This document shows positions 1 through 9,438 of a stretch of 64,000 nucleotides of DNA, piece after piece (within the stretch, counting starts at the first letter, position 1; every line of letters starts with the position of its first letter). The notes beneath the pieces were generated by a model. It saw only the letters and a program-made list of their open reading frames with translations. It was not told the DNA's origin and searched no databases. Position numbers and translations under genes: made by a program. Source of the DNA: Lichenicola sp964249915 (GTDB lineage: Bacteria > Pseudomonadota > Alphaproteobacteria > Acetobacterales > Acetobacteraceae); contig CAXUEL010000001.1 in the NCBI GenBank assembly GCA_964249915.1, positions 1 to 64,000 on the forward strand, read 5' to 3'.

Positions 1-636
1 GTGCTGGCGGCCCTCCACCCGCACCTGCCGCGCGGTGTGCTGTCCGGGCCGAACTTCGCCGGCGAGGTGGCGCGCGGGCTGCCGGCGGCGGCGGTGCTGG
101 CGAGCCGGGACATCGGGCTGGCGCAGGCGCTGGCGGAGATGCTGTCGGGCGGCGGGTTCCGCGTCTACGCCGGCGACGACCCGCTGGGGGTGGAGGTCGG
201 CGGGGCGGCCAAGAACGTGATCGCGATCGCGGCGGGTGCTGCGATCGGCGCCGGCTACGGCGAGAATGCCCGGGCGGCGCTGGTGACCCGCGGCATCGCT
301 GAGCTGGGGCGGCTGATCGTGGCGCTGGGCGGCCGCGCCGCCACCGCCAGCGGGCTGTCCGGCGTGGGCGACCTCGTGCTGACCTGCACCGGGTCGGCGT
401 CCCGCAACACCAGCCTCGGCGTGGCGCTCGGACGGGGCCAGGTGCTGGCGGAGGTGCTGGGAAGCCGGACCACCGTGGCGGAAGGGGTGGACACGGCGCC
501 GGCACTGGCGGCGCGGGCAGCGGCTTCGGGCGTGGCGGTGCCGATCATCGACATGGTGGCGGCACTGTTGACCGGCAGGATCGGGCTCGCGGAGGCACGT
601 GCGCAGCTGCTGGAACGGCCGCTCGGGGTGGAGTAG
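1..636 (+). CDS. gpsA: NAD(P)H-dependent glycerol-3-phosphate dehydrogenase, 3' part
   Basis: Reduces dihydroxyacetone phosphate to sn-glycerol-3-phosphate for phospholipid synthesis in the cytoplasm. The visible 211 residues carry the family motifs LSGPNFAGEVARG (about residue 15), GGAAKNVIAIAAG (about 67, with the catalytic lysine) and GLSGVGDLVLTCTG followed by SRN. The family is about 330 residues, so roughly 120 N-terminal residues including the nucleotide-binding motif lie left of the window. The apparent GTG at base 1 is only the cut point. The next gene starts 18 bases after the stop, suggesting a shared transcript. Confidence 0.93.
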   Translation: MLAALHPHLPRGVLSGPNFAGEVARGLPAAAVLASRDIGLAQALAEMLSGGGFRVYAGDDPLGVEVGGAAKNVIAIAAGAAIGAGYGENARAALVTRGIAELGRLIVALGGRAATASGLSGVGDLVLTCTGSASRNTSLGVALGRGQVLAEVLGSRTTVAEGVDTAPALAARAAASGVAVPIIDMVAALLTGRIGLAEARAQLLERPLGVE

Positions 637-654
637 GACGATGGGGCAGCAGGC

Positions 655-1353
655 ATGACCAGCGGCGAAGACGCGGACGACCGGCTCGACACGGCCTTCG
701 AGCCCGGCAGCATCGCCGCCAGGGGGATGTTCCCGACCCCGCTGGTTAGCGCGCGGCTGATCGGGCACCGGGCGCTCGACGCCGGGCTGGCGGCGGCGAT
801 CCTGGCGCGGGAGCAGGCGGAGCGCGGCGTCTCGGTCAGCAACCAGGGCGGCTGGCACTCGGCCGAGTTCGCCTCCTGGTGCGGACCGGCCGGCCACGCC
901 GTGCTGGACGCGGCGCGGGCGCTGGTCGGGCACATGACGGTGATGCGCCGCGGCGACGCGCTGGTCCCCGCGGCGGTAGGTTGGGTGGTGACCGCCTGGG
1001 CCAACGTCAACCGCGCCGGGCACGGCAACCGCGCGCACGCGCACCCGGGCGCCTACTGGTCCGGCATCTACTGGATCGACGACGGCGGCGTGGCCGCCGA
1101 CCCGGCGCGCGGCGGGATGCTGGAGCTGGCCGATCCGCGCGGCATCCTGCCGACCATGGTGGCGCCGCAGCTGCGCTGCGCCATCGCCGCCACCCACGGC
1201 GACGGCGAGGGCGAGCGGGTGACGCCGGAGGCGGGAACGATGGTGCTGTTCCCGTCCTGGCTGGTCCACTCGGTGGCGCCCTATGCCGGGCCGGGGACCA
1301 GGATCTCGGTCGCCTTCAACTTCTCGATCGGACGCGAGGTGGCAGCGCCTTGA
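655..1353 (+). CDS. TIGR02466-type 2OG-Fe(II) oxygenase family protein
   Basis: Protein of 232 residues resembling the putative 2-oxoglutarate/Fe(II)-dependent oxygenase family TIGR02466. Candidate metal and cosubstrate residues lie in HAHPGAYWSGIYWI (about 125-138), PSWLVHSVAPY (about 202, distal His) and RISVAFNFS (Arg that would hold 2-oxoglutarate). It begins just after gpsA and is followed 35 bases later by a kinase gene, consistent with a small operon. The substrate cannot be told from sequence. Family assignment is by recalled motif similarity. Confidence 0.75.
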   Translation: MTSGEDADDRLDTAFEPGSIAARGMFPTPLVSARLIGHRALDAGLAAAILAREQAERGVSVSNQGGWHSAEFASWCGPAGHAVLDAARALVGHMTVMRRGDALVPAAVGWVVTAWANVNRAGHGNRAHAHPGAYWSGIYWIDDGGVAADPARGGMLELADPRGILPTMVAPQLRCAIAATHGDGEGERVTPEAGTMVLFPSWLVHSVAPYAGPGTRISVAFNFSIGREVAAP

Positions 1354-1388
1354 CAATCGCCGGCCGGCGGGTGTCCTGCCACGGCACC

Positions 1389-2018
1389 ATGTCCGGCCTG
1401 TCGCCCCTGCCCGCACCGCTTCTCGATCAGGCCCGGGCGCTGATGGAGTCGGGCCCACGCCGGCTGCTCGGCCTGGCCGGCGCGCCCGGCAGCGGCAAGT
1501 CGACGCTGGCGGCGCGGCTGGCGGCACAGCTCGGGCCGCTGGCGGCACTGGTGCCGATGGACGGGTTCCACCTCGCCCAGTGCGAGCTCGAGCGTCTCGG
1601 CCGCGCCGGCCGCAAGGGCGCGCCGGACACCTTCGACGCCGCCGGCTACGTGTCGCTGCTGCGCCGCCTGCGCGACCCGGCGCCAGGCGAGACGGTGTAC
1701 GCGCCGGCGTTCCGGCGCGAGATCGAGGAGCCGGTCGCCGGCGCGATCGCGGTGCCGCCGGAGGTGCGGCTGGTGGTGACGGAGGGGAACTACCTGTTGC
1801 TGGACGGTGCCTGGGCGCCGGTGCGCGGGCTGCTGGACCGGAGCTGGTTCGTCGACACCCCGGACGCCGCGCGCCTGGACTGGCTGCTGGCGCGTCACAT
1901 GGCGTTCGGGCGCAGCCGGGAGGCGGCGCTGGCCTGGATCGCCGCCACCGACGCGCCGAACGCCTGGCTGATCGAGGCGACGTGCGACCGCGCCGACCTC
2001 GTGGTCAGCCCGGTGTGA
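1389..2018 (+). CDS. nucleoside/nucleotide kinase-like P-loop protein
   Basis: Protein of 209 residues with a Walker A motif GAPGSGKST at about residues 31-39, then VPMDGFHL, and VVTEGNYLLLDG before the end of the fold. These are typical of the uridine kinase/pantothenate kinase-like family sometimes annotated as FrcK-like nucleoside kinase. The ATG at 1389 (MSGLSPLPAP) was chosen because it places the P-loop at the usual distance from the N-terminus; the longer open frame upstream is a shadow of the preceding gene. The exact phosphate acceptor is unknown. Confidence 0.8.
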   Translation: MSGLSPLPAPLLDQARALMESGPRRLLGLAGAPGSGKSTLAARLAAQLGPLAALVPMDGFHLAQCELERLGRAGRKGAPDTFDAAGYVSLLRRLRDPAPGETVYAPAFRREIEEPVAGAIAVPPEVRLVVTEGNYLLLDGAWAPVRGLLDRSWFVDTPDAARLDWLLARHMAFGRSREAALAWIAATDAPNAWLIEATCDRADLVVSPV

Positions 2019-2098
2019 GCCCGATGCGGGCGGGCGTTAGGGCTTCCTTAACCGATCCGTCGTTTGTTCGGGGGCGACACGGGTCGGGGAGCAAGCTC

Positions 2099-2380
2099 AT
2101 GCGGATCACGCCTGTCGCGGTTGTGGCGACGCCGACGGCGGCGGACCACGCCGGGAGCGTGCCGACGCCGGCGCCGGCGCCGCAGGTGCCGACCCGCCTG
2201 CTGAACCCGCAGCCGGTGATCGATCCGGCGCTCGGCATCGTCGTCACCGAGTACTTCAACCGGTCCGGCCAGATGACGGACCAGTACCCGAGCGCCCGGG
2301 CGCTCGACACCTACCGGATCTACGGGCTGCACGGCGACACCGGGGAGCCGGCGCCGGGCGCCGACACCGGCGGGCCCTGA
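2099..2380 (+). CDS. small hypothetical protein
   Basis: Protein of 93 residues with a Pro/Ala-rich N-terminal half and a more structured C-terminal half containing VVTEYFNRSGQMTDQYPS. No family is recognised with certainty; the C-terminal half slightly recalls FlaG-like proteins, which is a weak impression only. The ATG follows a purine-rich GGGGAGCAAG ribosome-binding region. The stop lies just before the HAD hydrolase gene. Confidence 0.6.
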   Translation: MRITPVAVVATPTAADHAGSVPTPAPAPQVPTRLLNPQPVIDPALGIVVTEYFNRSGQMTDQYPSARALDTYRIYGLHGDTGEPAPGADTGGP

Positions 2381-2439
2381 CCTTGTCCTCCCTCCCCGCA
2401 AGACCTGCTCCAGCGCGTCCCGGCCCGGACGCCGGCGCG

Positions 2440-3114
2440 ATGCCGGACCGCCCCGACGCGCCGATCGAGGCGGTGATCTTCGACATGGACGGCCTGCTGC
2501 TCGACTCCGAGACGCTGTCGATGGAGGCGCTGCACAGCGCCGGCGAGGCGCTCGGCGTCGACATGCCGCCCGGATTCTGCCGCGGCATGATCGGCAACTC
2601 GGTGGACCTGTGCCGGGCCATGATCCGCGAGCGCCACGGCGACGGCTTCCCGCTGGACCGCTACTTCGCGCTGCACGGCGAGCACCTGGACACGCTGGTC
2701 GCTTCCGGCCGGCTGGCGCTGAAGGACGGGGTGTCGGCGCTGCTGGACGCGCTCGACCGACGCGGGCTGCCACGCGCGGTGGCCACCTCGTCCGGACGCG
2801 CCCGCGCCCTGCACCACCTGCAGCGGGCCGGGATCGCCGAGCGGTTCGCGCGGATCGTCACCCGCGACGACGTGTCCCGCGGCAAGCCGGATCCGGAACC
2901 CTATCTGGTCGCGGCGGCGGGACTTGGGGTGCCGCCGGCACGCTGCCTGGCGCTCGAGGACTCGCATACCGGGGTCCGGGCGGCGCATGCGGCCGGGATG
3001 CGGGTCGTCATGGTGCCGGACCTGCTGCAGCCGACCGCGGAGATGCACGAAAAGGCGCACCGGATCGTGCGCAGCCTGCACGAGGTGATCGACCTGCTGG
3101 ACGCCGCGTCCTAG
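2440..3114 (+). CDS. HAD-superfamily hydrolase (beta-phosphoglucomutase-like)
   Basis: HAD subfamily IA phosphatase or phosphomutase of 224 residues. Motif I is FDMDGLLLDS near the N-terminus, motif II is VATSSGRARA, motif III is the GKPDPEPYL lysine, and motif IV is LALEDSHTGVRAAHAAGM. The cap domain after motif I fits the beta-PGM/GPH type. Start at ATG 2440 is preferred to the TTG 57 bases upstream, which would add a Pro/Ala-rich stretch. The substrate is not predictable. Confidence 0.85.
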   Translation: MPDRPDAPIEAVIFDMDGLLLDSETLSMEALHSAGEALGVDMPPGFCRGMIGNSVDLCRAMIRERHGDGFPLDRYFALHGEHLDTLVASGRLALKDGVSALLDALDRRGLPRAVATSSGRARALHHLQRAGIAERFARIVTRDDVSRGKPDPEPYLVAAAGLGVPPARCLALEDSHTGVRAAHAAGMRVVMVPDLLQPTAEMHEKAHRIVRSLHEVIDLLDAAS

Positions 3115-3150
3115 CCGTCCGGCGTATCATAATCCTTCATTGTCATAGTT

Positions 3151-4449
3151 CTAACGGATGAACATGCCGGCGATGGTGGCGCTCATCAGGTTGGACAGGG
3201 TGCCGGCCAGCACCGCGCGCAAACCCATCCGCGCCACCTCGCTGCGGCGTTCCGGCGCCACCACGCCGTAGCTGGCGAGCAGGATGCCGATGGAGGCGAA
3301 GTTGGCGAAGCCGCACAGCGCAAAGCACAGGATCGCCAGCACGTGCGGCGGCAGCGCGTGGGCGTGGATCATCGGCGACAGGTGCACGTAGGCGATGAAC
3401 TCGTTGAACACCAGCTTCTGGCCGATGATGCCGCCCACCAGCCGGCACATCTGCCACGGCACGCCGATGCACCAGGCCAGCGGCGCGAACGCTTCCCCCA
3501 TGATCGCCTCCATCGACAGCCCGGGACGGCCAAGCCAGCCGCCGACCAAGCCGACCAGCCCGTCCAGGCACGCGATCAGCCCGATGAAGGCGATCAGCAT
3601 GGAGCCCACCGCCACCGCCAGCTGCACGCCGTTGCCGGTGCCGGACGAGATCGCCTCGAACACGTTGGCGGCCCGCCTGCCGTCGAACGACAGGTCCAGC
3701 CTGGTGACGCGGCTCGGCTCCGTGCTCGGCACCAGCAGCTTGGCGAACAGCAGGCCGCCCGGGATCGCCATCACCGAGGCCGCCAGCAGGTAGGGCATCG
3801 GCACGCCCAGCCCGGCATAGCCGGCCAGCACCGAGCCCGCCACCGAGGCGGTGCCGCTCGACATCAGCGCGAACAGCTCGGCCGTGGTCAGCAGCGACAC
3901 GTAGGGCTTGAGCGCCACCGGCATCTCGCTCTGGCCGAGCACGATGGTGCTCACCGCCGAGAAGCTCTCGATCCGGCTGGTACCGATCAGCAGACGCAAG
4001 GCCCCGCCGAGCGCGCGCGCCAGCGCCTGCATGATCCCGGCATGGTACAGCACCGCGATCAGCGCCGAGATGTAGACGATCTGCGGCAGCACGCGCAGCG
4101 CCACCACGTAGCCGCCATCCGGGAACAGCTGCGCCATGCGCGGCCCGACCAGGTCGCCGAACAGGAAGGCGATGCCTTGGTTGCCGTAGCCGAGCACGGC
4201 GTTCACGGCGCCGGACGCGACCGACAATGCCCAGCGGCCGGGCGGCACGAACAGGACCAGGGTGCCGAGCAGGAACTGGCAGGCAAGTGCTGCCAGGACG
4301 GTGCGCGGGGAGATGCCTCGCCGGTCGGTCGAGAGCGCGACCCCGATGGCCAGCAGCAGCGCCATGCCGGGCAGGCCGCGCAGCAGGCCATACAGGCCGT
4401 CAGGCATCGCGCGGCCCGGCGCCACGGCCGACGGCGCCATCCGGTGCAC
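3151..4449 (-). CDS. NupC-family concentrative nucleoside transporter
   Basis: Inner-membrane protein of 432 residues with many hydrophobic helices. CNT-family signatures are visible: GQSEMPVALKPY (substrate-binding region), FALMSSGTASVAGSVLAGYAG, and the C-terminal GQKLVFNEFIAYVHL and CGFANFASIGI motifs. It would import nucleosides with a cation gradient. The gene is transcribed towards the HAD hydrolase (convergent) and is divergent from the MFS gene. The first residues before MPDGLYG may not be translated. Confidence 0.9.
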   Translation of the reverse strand: MHRMAPSAVAPGRAMPDGLYGLLRGLPGMALLLAIGVALSTDRRGISPRTVLAALACQFLLGTLVLFVPPGRWALSVASGAVNAVLGYGNQGIAFLFGDLVGPRMAQLFPDGGYVVALRVLPQIVYISALIAVLYHAGIMQALARALGGALRLLIGTSRIESFSAVSTIVLGQSEMPVALKPYVSLLTTAELFALMSSGTASVAGSVLAGYAGLGVPMPYLLAASVMAIPGGLLFAKLLVPSTEPSRVTRLDLSFDGRRAANVFEAISSGTGNGVQLAVAVGSMLIAFIGLIACLDGLVGLVGGWLGRPGLSMEAIMGEAFAPLAWCIGVPWQMCRLVGGIIGQKLVFNEFIAYVHLSPMIHAHALPPHVLAILCFALCGFANFASIGILLASYGVVAPERRSEVARMGLRAVLAGTLSNLMSATIAGMFIR

Positions 4450-4758
4450 GCCGATAGTGCCGGCTCGCCCCGGCCGATCGGATCATCATCAGCTCGCCCT
4501 CGCCGTCTGCGGTGTTCTTGTCCGTTACGCGCGCGACAGCGGCAAGCCTTCCGTCACGCCCGAGAACGGCTGGGTCACCCTGCACGTCACGCTCGGAATT
4601 TCTAAATATCAAGCGGTTGCGGCACGATACGAAGCTTCTGCCCGAGGATGGTGCTGCCGGCTCGGACATCGGCCTGCCGGCACATGACCATCCTGTCCCG
4701 GCAACCGCCGCAGCCGGATCGGCTTCGGGTCGTGCCGATCCGATCGTAGAAGCGAACC
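4450..4758. other. divergent intergenic region between transporter genes
   Basis: About 310 bases between the minus-strand nucleoside transporter and the plus-strand MFS gene. No convincing gene is seen. A short AT-rich patch at about 4597-4612 stands out from the GC-rich surroundings and could hold promoter elements for either gene, but no clear -35/-10 pair is present. Confidence 0.4.
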
Positions 4759-6165
4759 ATGCCGAGCCTGCCACCACGCCCCCTGCCGATCGCCGACCCG
4801 CTCCACGACGGGCTGCACGGCGGCGCCCGCTCGCTCGCCATGCTCGCGGTGTCGCTGTCGGTGCTGTTGTCGGTGCTGGACTACGCGATCGCCAACGTGG
4901 CGCTGCCGACCATCGCCCACGACATCCACGCCGTGCCGTCGGCGGCGATCTGGGTGATCAACGCCTACCAGCTCGTGTCCGTGATCTCGCTGCTGCCGCT
5001 GGCGGCACTCGGCGACCGGATCGGCTACGCCCGGATGTGCCGGATCGGGCTGGTGCTGTTCGTGTTGGCCTCCCTGCTCTGCGCCGCCTCGACCACGCTG
5101 CTGCAGCTGTCCCTGGCCCGCGCGCTGCAGGGCTTCGGCGGCGCCTGCATCATGAGCGTCAACGCCGCCCTGATCCGGCACATCTATCCGCGCGCGATCA
5201 TCGGGCGGGGGATCGCGCTGAACGGCATGGTGGTCGCGGCCGGCGTGGCGCTGGGGCCGACGGTCGCGGCGATGGTGCTGTCGGTGGCGCACTGGCCCTG
5301 GCTGTTCCTGATCAACCTGCCGCTCGGCGGCGTGGCGCTGTTGTTCGCCCTGACCTCCCTGCCGCGCACCCCGCACGGGTCGGCGCCGCTGGACGGCGTG
5401 TCGGCGCTGCTCAACGCGCTCGCGTTCGGCGCGCTGATCGTCGGCTTCGACCGGCTGGCGCATCGCGACGGGCTCGGCACCTCGCTGCTGCTGCTGACGC
5501 TGGGAAGCGTGTGCCTTCTGGTGCTGGTGCGCCGGCAGCTCGGCCAGGCGGAACCGTTGCTGCCGGTCGACCTGCTCGCCCTGTCCGGGTTCCGGGTCGC
5601 GGTGCTGACCGGGTTCCTCGCCTTCGTCGCGTCGAACTTCTTCATCATCTCCATGCCCTTCACCTTGGAGACGGTGCTGCACCGCTCGGCCGTGGCGACC
5701 GGGCTGCTGATCACCCCGTGGCCGCTGGCGATCGTGGCGGTCGGGCCGTTCGTGGGGCGGCTGTCGGACCGCTACCCGGTCGCGGTGCTGTCCTCCGCCG
5801 GGCTCGGCCTGACCGCATGCGGCTTCCTCGCCCTGTGGCTGATGCCGGCACGCCCATCCGACACAGACATCGCCTGGCGGATCGCCCTGGCCGGCGCCGG
5901 GTTCGGGCTGTTCCAACCGCCCAACAACCGCGCCATGCTGATGACGGCGCCAGCGACCCGGGCCGGGAGCGCCAGCGGCATGATCTCGGTGGCCCGCCTG
6001 CTCGGCCAGACCACCGGGGCGATGCTGGTGGCGATGACCTTTGCCCTGCTCGGCCACGCCGCCAATCAGGCCTGCCTCGGCCTGGCCGCGCTGACCGCGG
6101 CGGCGGCCTCGGCCACCAGCCTGAGCCGCCTGCGCCGCCGCGCCGCACCCGCGCCGGGCCCTTGA
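4759..6165 (+). CDS. DHA2-type MFS transporter
   Basis: Inner-membrane protein of 468 residues with about 14 hydrophobic segments. It has the DHA2-family opening LSVLDYAIANVALPTIAHDI, the motif A version GDRIGYARMCRIGL after helix 2, and QGFGGACIMSVNAALIRHIYP. Such proteins export drugs or metabolites by proton antiport. The start ATG gives a short cytoplasmic N-terminus before helix 1. The substrate is not predictable. Confidence 0.9.
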   Translation: MPSLPPRPLPIADPLHDGLHGGARSLAMLAVSLSVLLSVLDYAIANVALPTIAHDIHAVPSAAIWVINAYQLVSVISLLPLAALGDRIGYARMCRIGLVLFVLASLLCAASTTLLQLSLARALQGFGGACIMSVNAALIRHIYPRAIIGRGIALNGMVVAAGVALGPTVAAMVLSVAHWPWLFLINLPLGGVALLFALTSLPRTPHGSAPLDGVSALLNALAFGALIVGFDRLAHRDGLGTSLLLLTLGSVCLLVLVRRQLGQAEPLLPVDLLALSGFRVAVLTGFLAFVASNFFIISMPFTLETVLHRSAVATGLLITPWPLAIVAVGPFVGRLSDRYPVAVLSSAGLGLTACGFLALWLMPARPSDTDIAWRIALAGAGFGLFQPPNNRAMLMTAPATRAGSASGMISVARLLGQTTGAMLVAMTFALLGHAANQACLGLAALTAAAASATSLSRLRRRAAPAPGP

Positions 6166-6215
6166 CCGCCAGCACCTGGACCGTCTGATGCAGCGGTCGC
6201 GATCCGGAGGACGGC

Positions 6216-6707
6216 ATGGCAGAACGCACCGCGTATGACTTCACCCTCACCACCCTGCAGGGCGAGGTACTGGAGCTGGCACGGTTCGCGGGCAACCCGC
6301 TGCTGATCGTGAACACCGCGTCGAAGTGCGGCTTCACCCCGCAATACGAGGGGCTGCAGGCGCTGTGGTCGCAGAACCGGGAGCGCGGCCTCACCGTGAT
6401 CGGCGTGCCGAGCAACCAGTTCGGCCGCCAGGAGCCGGGCACCGAGGCCGAGATCGCCGGCTTCTGCAGCGCCAACTACGGCGTGAGCTTCCCGATGACG
6501 GAGAAGCTGCACGTCCGCGGGCCGGACGCCGACCCGCTGTTCCGCTGGCTGGCGCAGCAGGGCGGTCTGCTGTCGCGACCGCGCTGGAACTTCTTCAAGT
6601 ACGTCATCGGACGCGACGGGCGCCTGGCCGACTGGTTCTCCAGCGTGACCAGCCCGGATAGCCCGCGCCTGCGCACCGCGGTGTCGCGTGTGCTTCTCGA
6701 CCGTTGA
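6216..6707 (+). CDS. glutathione peroxidase
   Basis: Thiol peroxidase of 163 residues that reduces hydroperoxides. The active site VNTASKCGFTPQYEGL has cysteine (about residue 38) rather than selenocysteine, followed by the conserved Gln in SNQFGRQEPG and Trp/Asn in RWNFFKY. Length is typical for bacterial members. A good ribosome-binding site (GGAGG) precedes the ATG. Confidence 0.93.
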   Translation: MAERTAYDFTLTTLQGEVLELARFAGNPLLIVNTASKCGFTPQYEGLQALWSQNRERGLTVIGVPSNQFGRQEPGTEAEIAGFCSANYGVSFPMTEKLHVRGPDADPLFRWLAQQGGLLSRPRWNFFKYVIGRDGRLADWFSSVTSPDSPRLRTAVSRVLLDR

Positions 6708-6760
6708 TCCCGCAGCGACAGGTGTCTGGCTGCACTGTCAGCTACAAAGGATCGCGCTTC

Positions 6761-6783
6761 TATAATAACAATAATAACAATAC
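6761..6783. repeat. AT-rich TAA-type simple repeat
   Basis: Imperfect repeats of ATAA/CAA in the 109-base gap between the convergent glutathione peroxidase and decarboxylase genes. It is strikingly AT-rich for this chromosome. Function unknown; it may be a transcription-termination region for both genes. Confidence 0.5.
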
Positions 6784-6816
6784 CTTGGTCTATCATCCTC
6801 AAAAATCGCATCAAGA

Positions 6817-8289
6817 TCATGCCGGCATGGAGGATGCTTCACGATCAGCGACATCGGTCGCGACGCTGCGGCGCCGTGCCAGCTTCAGCAGCCCGTCGAT
6901 CATCAGGTCCGCGTCGCGGGTTGTCGTGCGATGGTTGACGATCGCCGCCCGGATCGCCCGGCGACCGCGGATCACGGTGGTGGACGGCACTGCGATGCCG
7001 GATTCGTGCAGGTCCTTGACCAGCTCGGCGTTGAGGTGGTCGAGGTCGGCGGCACCTCGACAAACCCGGAAGCAGACGATGTTGAGCGTCACCGGCGCCA
7101 GCAGCTCCAGCGACGGCTCGGCGCCGATCCGTGCCGCCAGGTGCTGCGCCACGGCGCAGCTGTCGTCCACCAGCTGTCCCATACGATCAGCGCCGTAGGT
7201 GGCGATCGTCATCCAGACTTTGAGCGCCCGGAAGCCGCGCGACAGGTCCGGGCCGAGGTCGCACGGCCAGGGTGCGTTGGCGGCGGCGCCCCGGTTCTCG
7301 CGCGACAGGTAGGCCAGGGTCTGAGCAAAGGCGTCCGCCTGCGCCTGTCCGTCGCGCACCAGGATGCAGCCGGCGTCGTACGGCACCTGGGCCCATTTGT
7401 GGAAGTCGAACGCCAGGCTGTCGGCGCGCTCGATGCCCCGGAGCCGCGGCCGGACCCTCGGCGACAGCGCCGCCAGGGCGCCGAACGCGCCGTCGACGTG
7501 GAACCAGAGCCCGTGCGCGGCACAATGGTCGGCGACGGCATCGAGCGGGTCGATCGCCCCGGTGTCCACCGTGCCCGCGGTGGCCGCGACCAGGAACGGC
7601 GTCAGGCCGATGGCGCGGTCGCGTTCCACCGCCTCCGCCAGGGCGGGCAGGCTCATGCGGCCATCCGGGTCCGGCGGGATCGTGCGCAGGGCGCCGGTGC
7701 CGAGGCCGACTAGGTCGAAGGCGCGGGGAATGCAGCCATGCGCGCTGGCGCCGGCATAGCCGACCAGTCCACTGCCGCCGACCCCGTCCCTGCGCACCGC
7801 GGCTCCCGCCGCCGCCCGCCTGGCCACCAGCACGGCGATCATGTTGGCCATCGATGAACCGGTCACCAGGATGCCGGAGCTGTCGGCCGGCATGCCCACC
7901 ATCTCCGCCGCCCAGGCGATCACGGTGCGTTCCAGTTCGATCGGCGCGTGGTCGCGGCCGCCGAGGTTGGCGTTCAGCCCGGCCGCCAGCAGCTCGGCCA
8001 GCATGCCGATCCCGGTGCCGCCGCCATGCACCCAGCCCATGAACCGCGGGTGGGTGTTGCCCAGCGCATACGGCACCACCTGCGCCTGGAACGCCTCGTA
8101 CAGCGCCGCCGGGTCGGTCGGCCCGCGCGGCAGTGCCGTGCGCAGCGCCCGACGCGTCTCGGCCGGCATCGGCTGCCAGACCGGGCCGTCACCCGCGCCG
8201 TGCGCCGCCAGACGGTCGATCATGTCGTCCAGCATGCGGTGGCCGAGCGCACGCAGGCCCTGCCAATCGTCCGGATCGAGGCCGGCCAT
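6817..8289 (-). CDS. group II pyridoxal-phosphate decarboxylase family protein
   Basis: Protein of 490 residues of the aromatic-L-amino-acid/glutamate decarboxylase family. It shows FMGWVHGGGTGIGMLAELL, GILVTGSSMANMIAVLVARR, FHVDGAFGALAALSP and the PLP-lysine motif DFHKWAQVPYDAG. Members convert amino acids to amines or act as aldehyde synthases. Substrate specificity cannot be assigned. The gene is convergent with glutathione peroxidase and divergent from the hydrolase at 8.4 kb. Confidence 0.85.
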   Translation of the reverse strand: MAGLDPDDWQGLRALGHRMLDDMIDRLAAHGAGDGPVWQPMPAETRRALRTALPRGPTDPAALYEAFQAQVVPYALGNTHPRFMGWVHGGGTGIGMLAELLAAGLNANLGGRDHAPIELERTVIAWAAEMVGMPADSSGILVTGSSMANMIAVLVARRAAAGAAVRRDGVGGSGLVGYAGASAHGCIPRAFDLVGLGTGALRTIPPDPDGRMSLPALAEAVERDRAIGLTPFLVAATAGTVDTGAIDPLDAVADHCAAHGLWFHVDGAFGALAALSPRVRPRLRGIERADSLAFDFHKWAQVPYDAGCILVRDGQAQADAFAQTLAYLSRENRGAAANAPWPCDLGPDLSRGFRALKVWMTIATYGADRMGQLVDDSCAVAQHLAARIGAEPSLELLAPVTLNIVCFRVCRGAADLDHLNAELVKDLHESGIAVPSTTVIRGRRAIRAAIVNHRTTTRDADLMIDGLLKLARRRSVATDVADREASSMPA

Positions 8290-8414
8290 CGTCGCTCCCC
8301 TGGATAACTGAAACGTGCTAGCTGCATGCGTGCGGGCGCCGGCGTGCGCCCCGCTCCCATTGCAGCCCGGAGCAAGCCCGGGAACAAGGGAGTCTCCAAG
8401 CGGATGTGGGCTGC

Positions 8415-9245
8415 ATGTTCTTTGCCGGCTTTCACTACGAAGAGATGACGCTGTCCGGCACGCGCTACCGGCTCCGCACCGGCGGTCTGGCGGGCTGGAA
8501 GGCGGCGCCGCTGCTGCTGCTGCACGGGCAGCCGCAGACCCATGCCATGTGGCATCAGGTGGCGCCGGCGCTGAGCGACCGTTTCGCGGTGGTGTGCGCC
8601 GACCTGCCCGCGCACCTCACGGTGGGCGAGCTCGCCCACGACATGCTCACGCTGATGCGCCGGCTCGGCCACCGCCGCTTCTCGGTCGCGGGGCATGATT
8701 TCGGTGCCCACGTGGCGGCGCGTCTCGCCCTGGACGCGCCGGACAAGGTCGACCGGCTGGGGCTGATCGAGGCGGTGCCGCTGCTCGACCATTCCGGGCG
8801 GGACGACATGGCGTTCGCGCTCGCCGGCTACGAGGCGTGCTGGTTCGCGCAGCTGCATCCCAAGCCGGAGGCGCTGCTGGTGAAGGCGCCGGACGACTGG
8901 TTCCGCCTGGTCGCCCCGGACGAGAAGCCGGACATGTTCGATCCGGAGGCGGTCGCCGACTACCTGCTGGAAGGCGGCTGGAACGAGGAGCAGCGCGGCC
9001 ACGGTGCCGCCGCGGACGGTCCGGTGCCGGCCCAGGATCCGGCGCTGCGGCCGATCGGCTGCCCGGTGCTGCTGGTCTGGGGCACGCGCGGGCGGATCGG
9101 CGGCTGGTACGACCCGCGGACGCTGTGGCAGAACGGCGTCGCCGGCACGGTGGAGGGCGGCCCGATCGAGGCCGGACACTTCATCCCGGAGGAAGCGCCC
9201 CACGACCTCGCCGAACGGCTGCGGGACTTCTTCGTCGTCGGTTGA
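8415..9245 (+). CDS. alpha/beta hydrolase, haloacetate dehalogenase/epoxide hydrolase-like
   Basis: Alpha/beta-hydrolase of about 276 residues. The oxyanion region is LLLLHGQPQTHAMWH, and the nucleophile elbow AGHDFGAHVA carries Asp rather than Ser, as in haloacetate dehalogenases and epoxide hydrolases. The catalytic His is in EAGHFIPEEAP near the end. The ATG at 8415 (MFFAGFHYEEM) is chosen; an ATG 9 bases earlier is also possible. True substrate unknown. Confidence 0.8.
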   Translation: MFFAGFHYEEMTLSGTRYRLRTGGLAGWKAAPLLLLHGQPQTHAMWHQVAPALSDRFAVVCADLPAHLTVGELAHDMLTLMRRLGHRRFSVAGHDFGAHVAARLALDAPDKVDRLGLIEAVPLLDHSGRDDMAFALAGYEACWFAQLHPKPEALLVKAPDDWFRLVAPDEKPDMFDPEAVADYLLEGGWNEEQRGHGAAADGPVPAQDPALRPIGCPVLLVWGTRGRIGGWYDPRTLWQNGVAGTVEGGPIEAGHFIPEEAPHDLAERLRDFFVVG

Positions 9246-9438
9246 AGCGGTCGCTGGCGCCAGCCGTCAGCTGCCAGCCCGGCACCGCGGGATCGTCTCC
9301 CGTCAGATATGATCCTCACCCGTCGGGACGGATCTCTTTCTTGATAGACCGGCAACAAAACAATGCGTTACCCTGCGCGAAGAGGTCATCCAGATCCGAA
9401 CGCGGTGCGTAGACGCCCGAGGTAAGAGGAAACGTTCC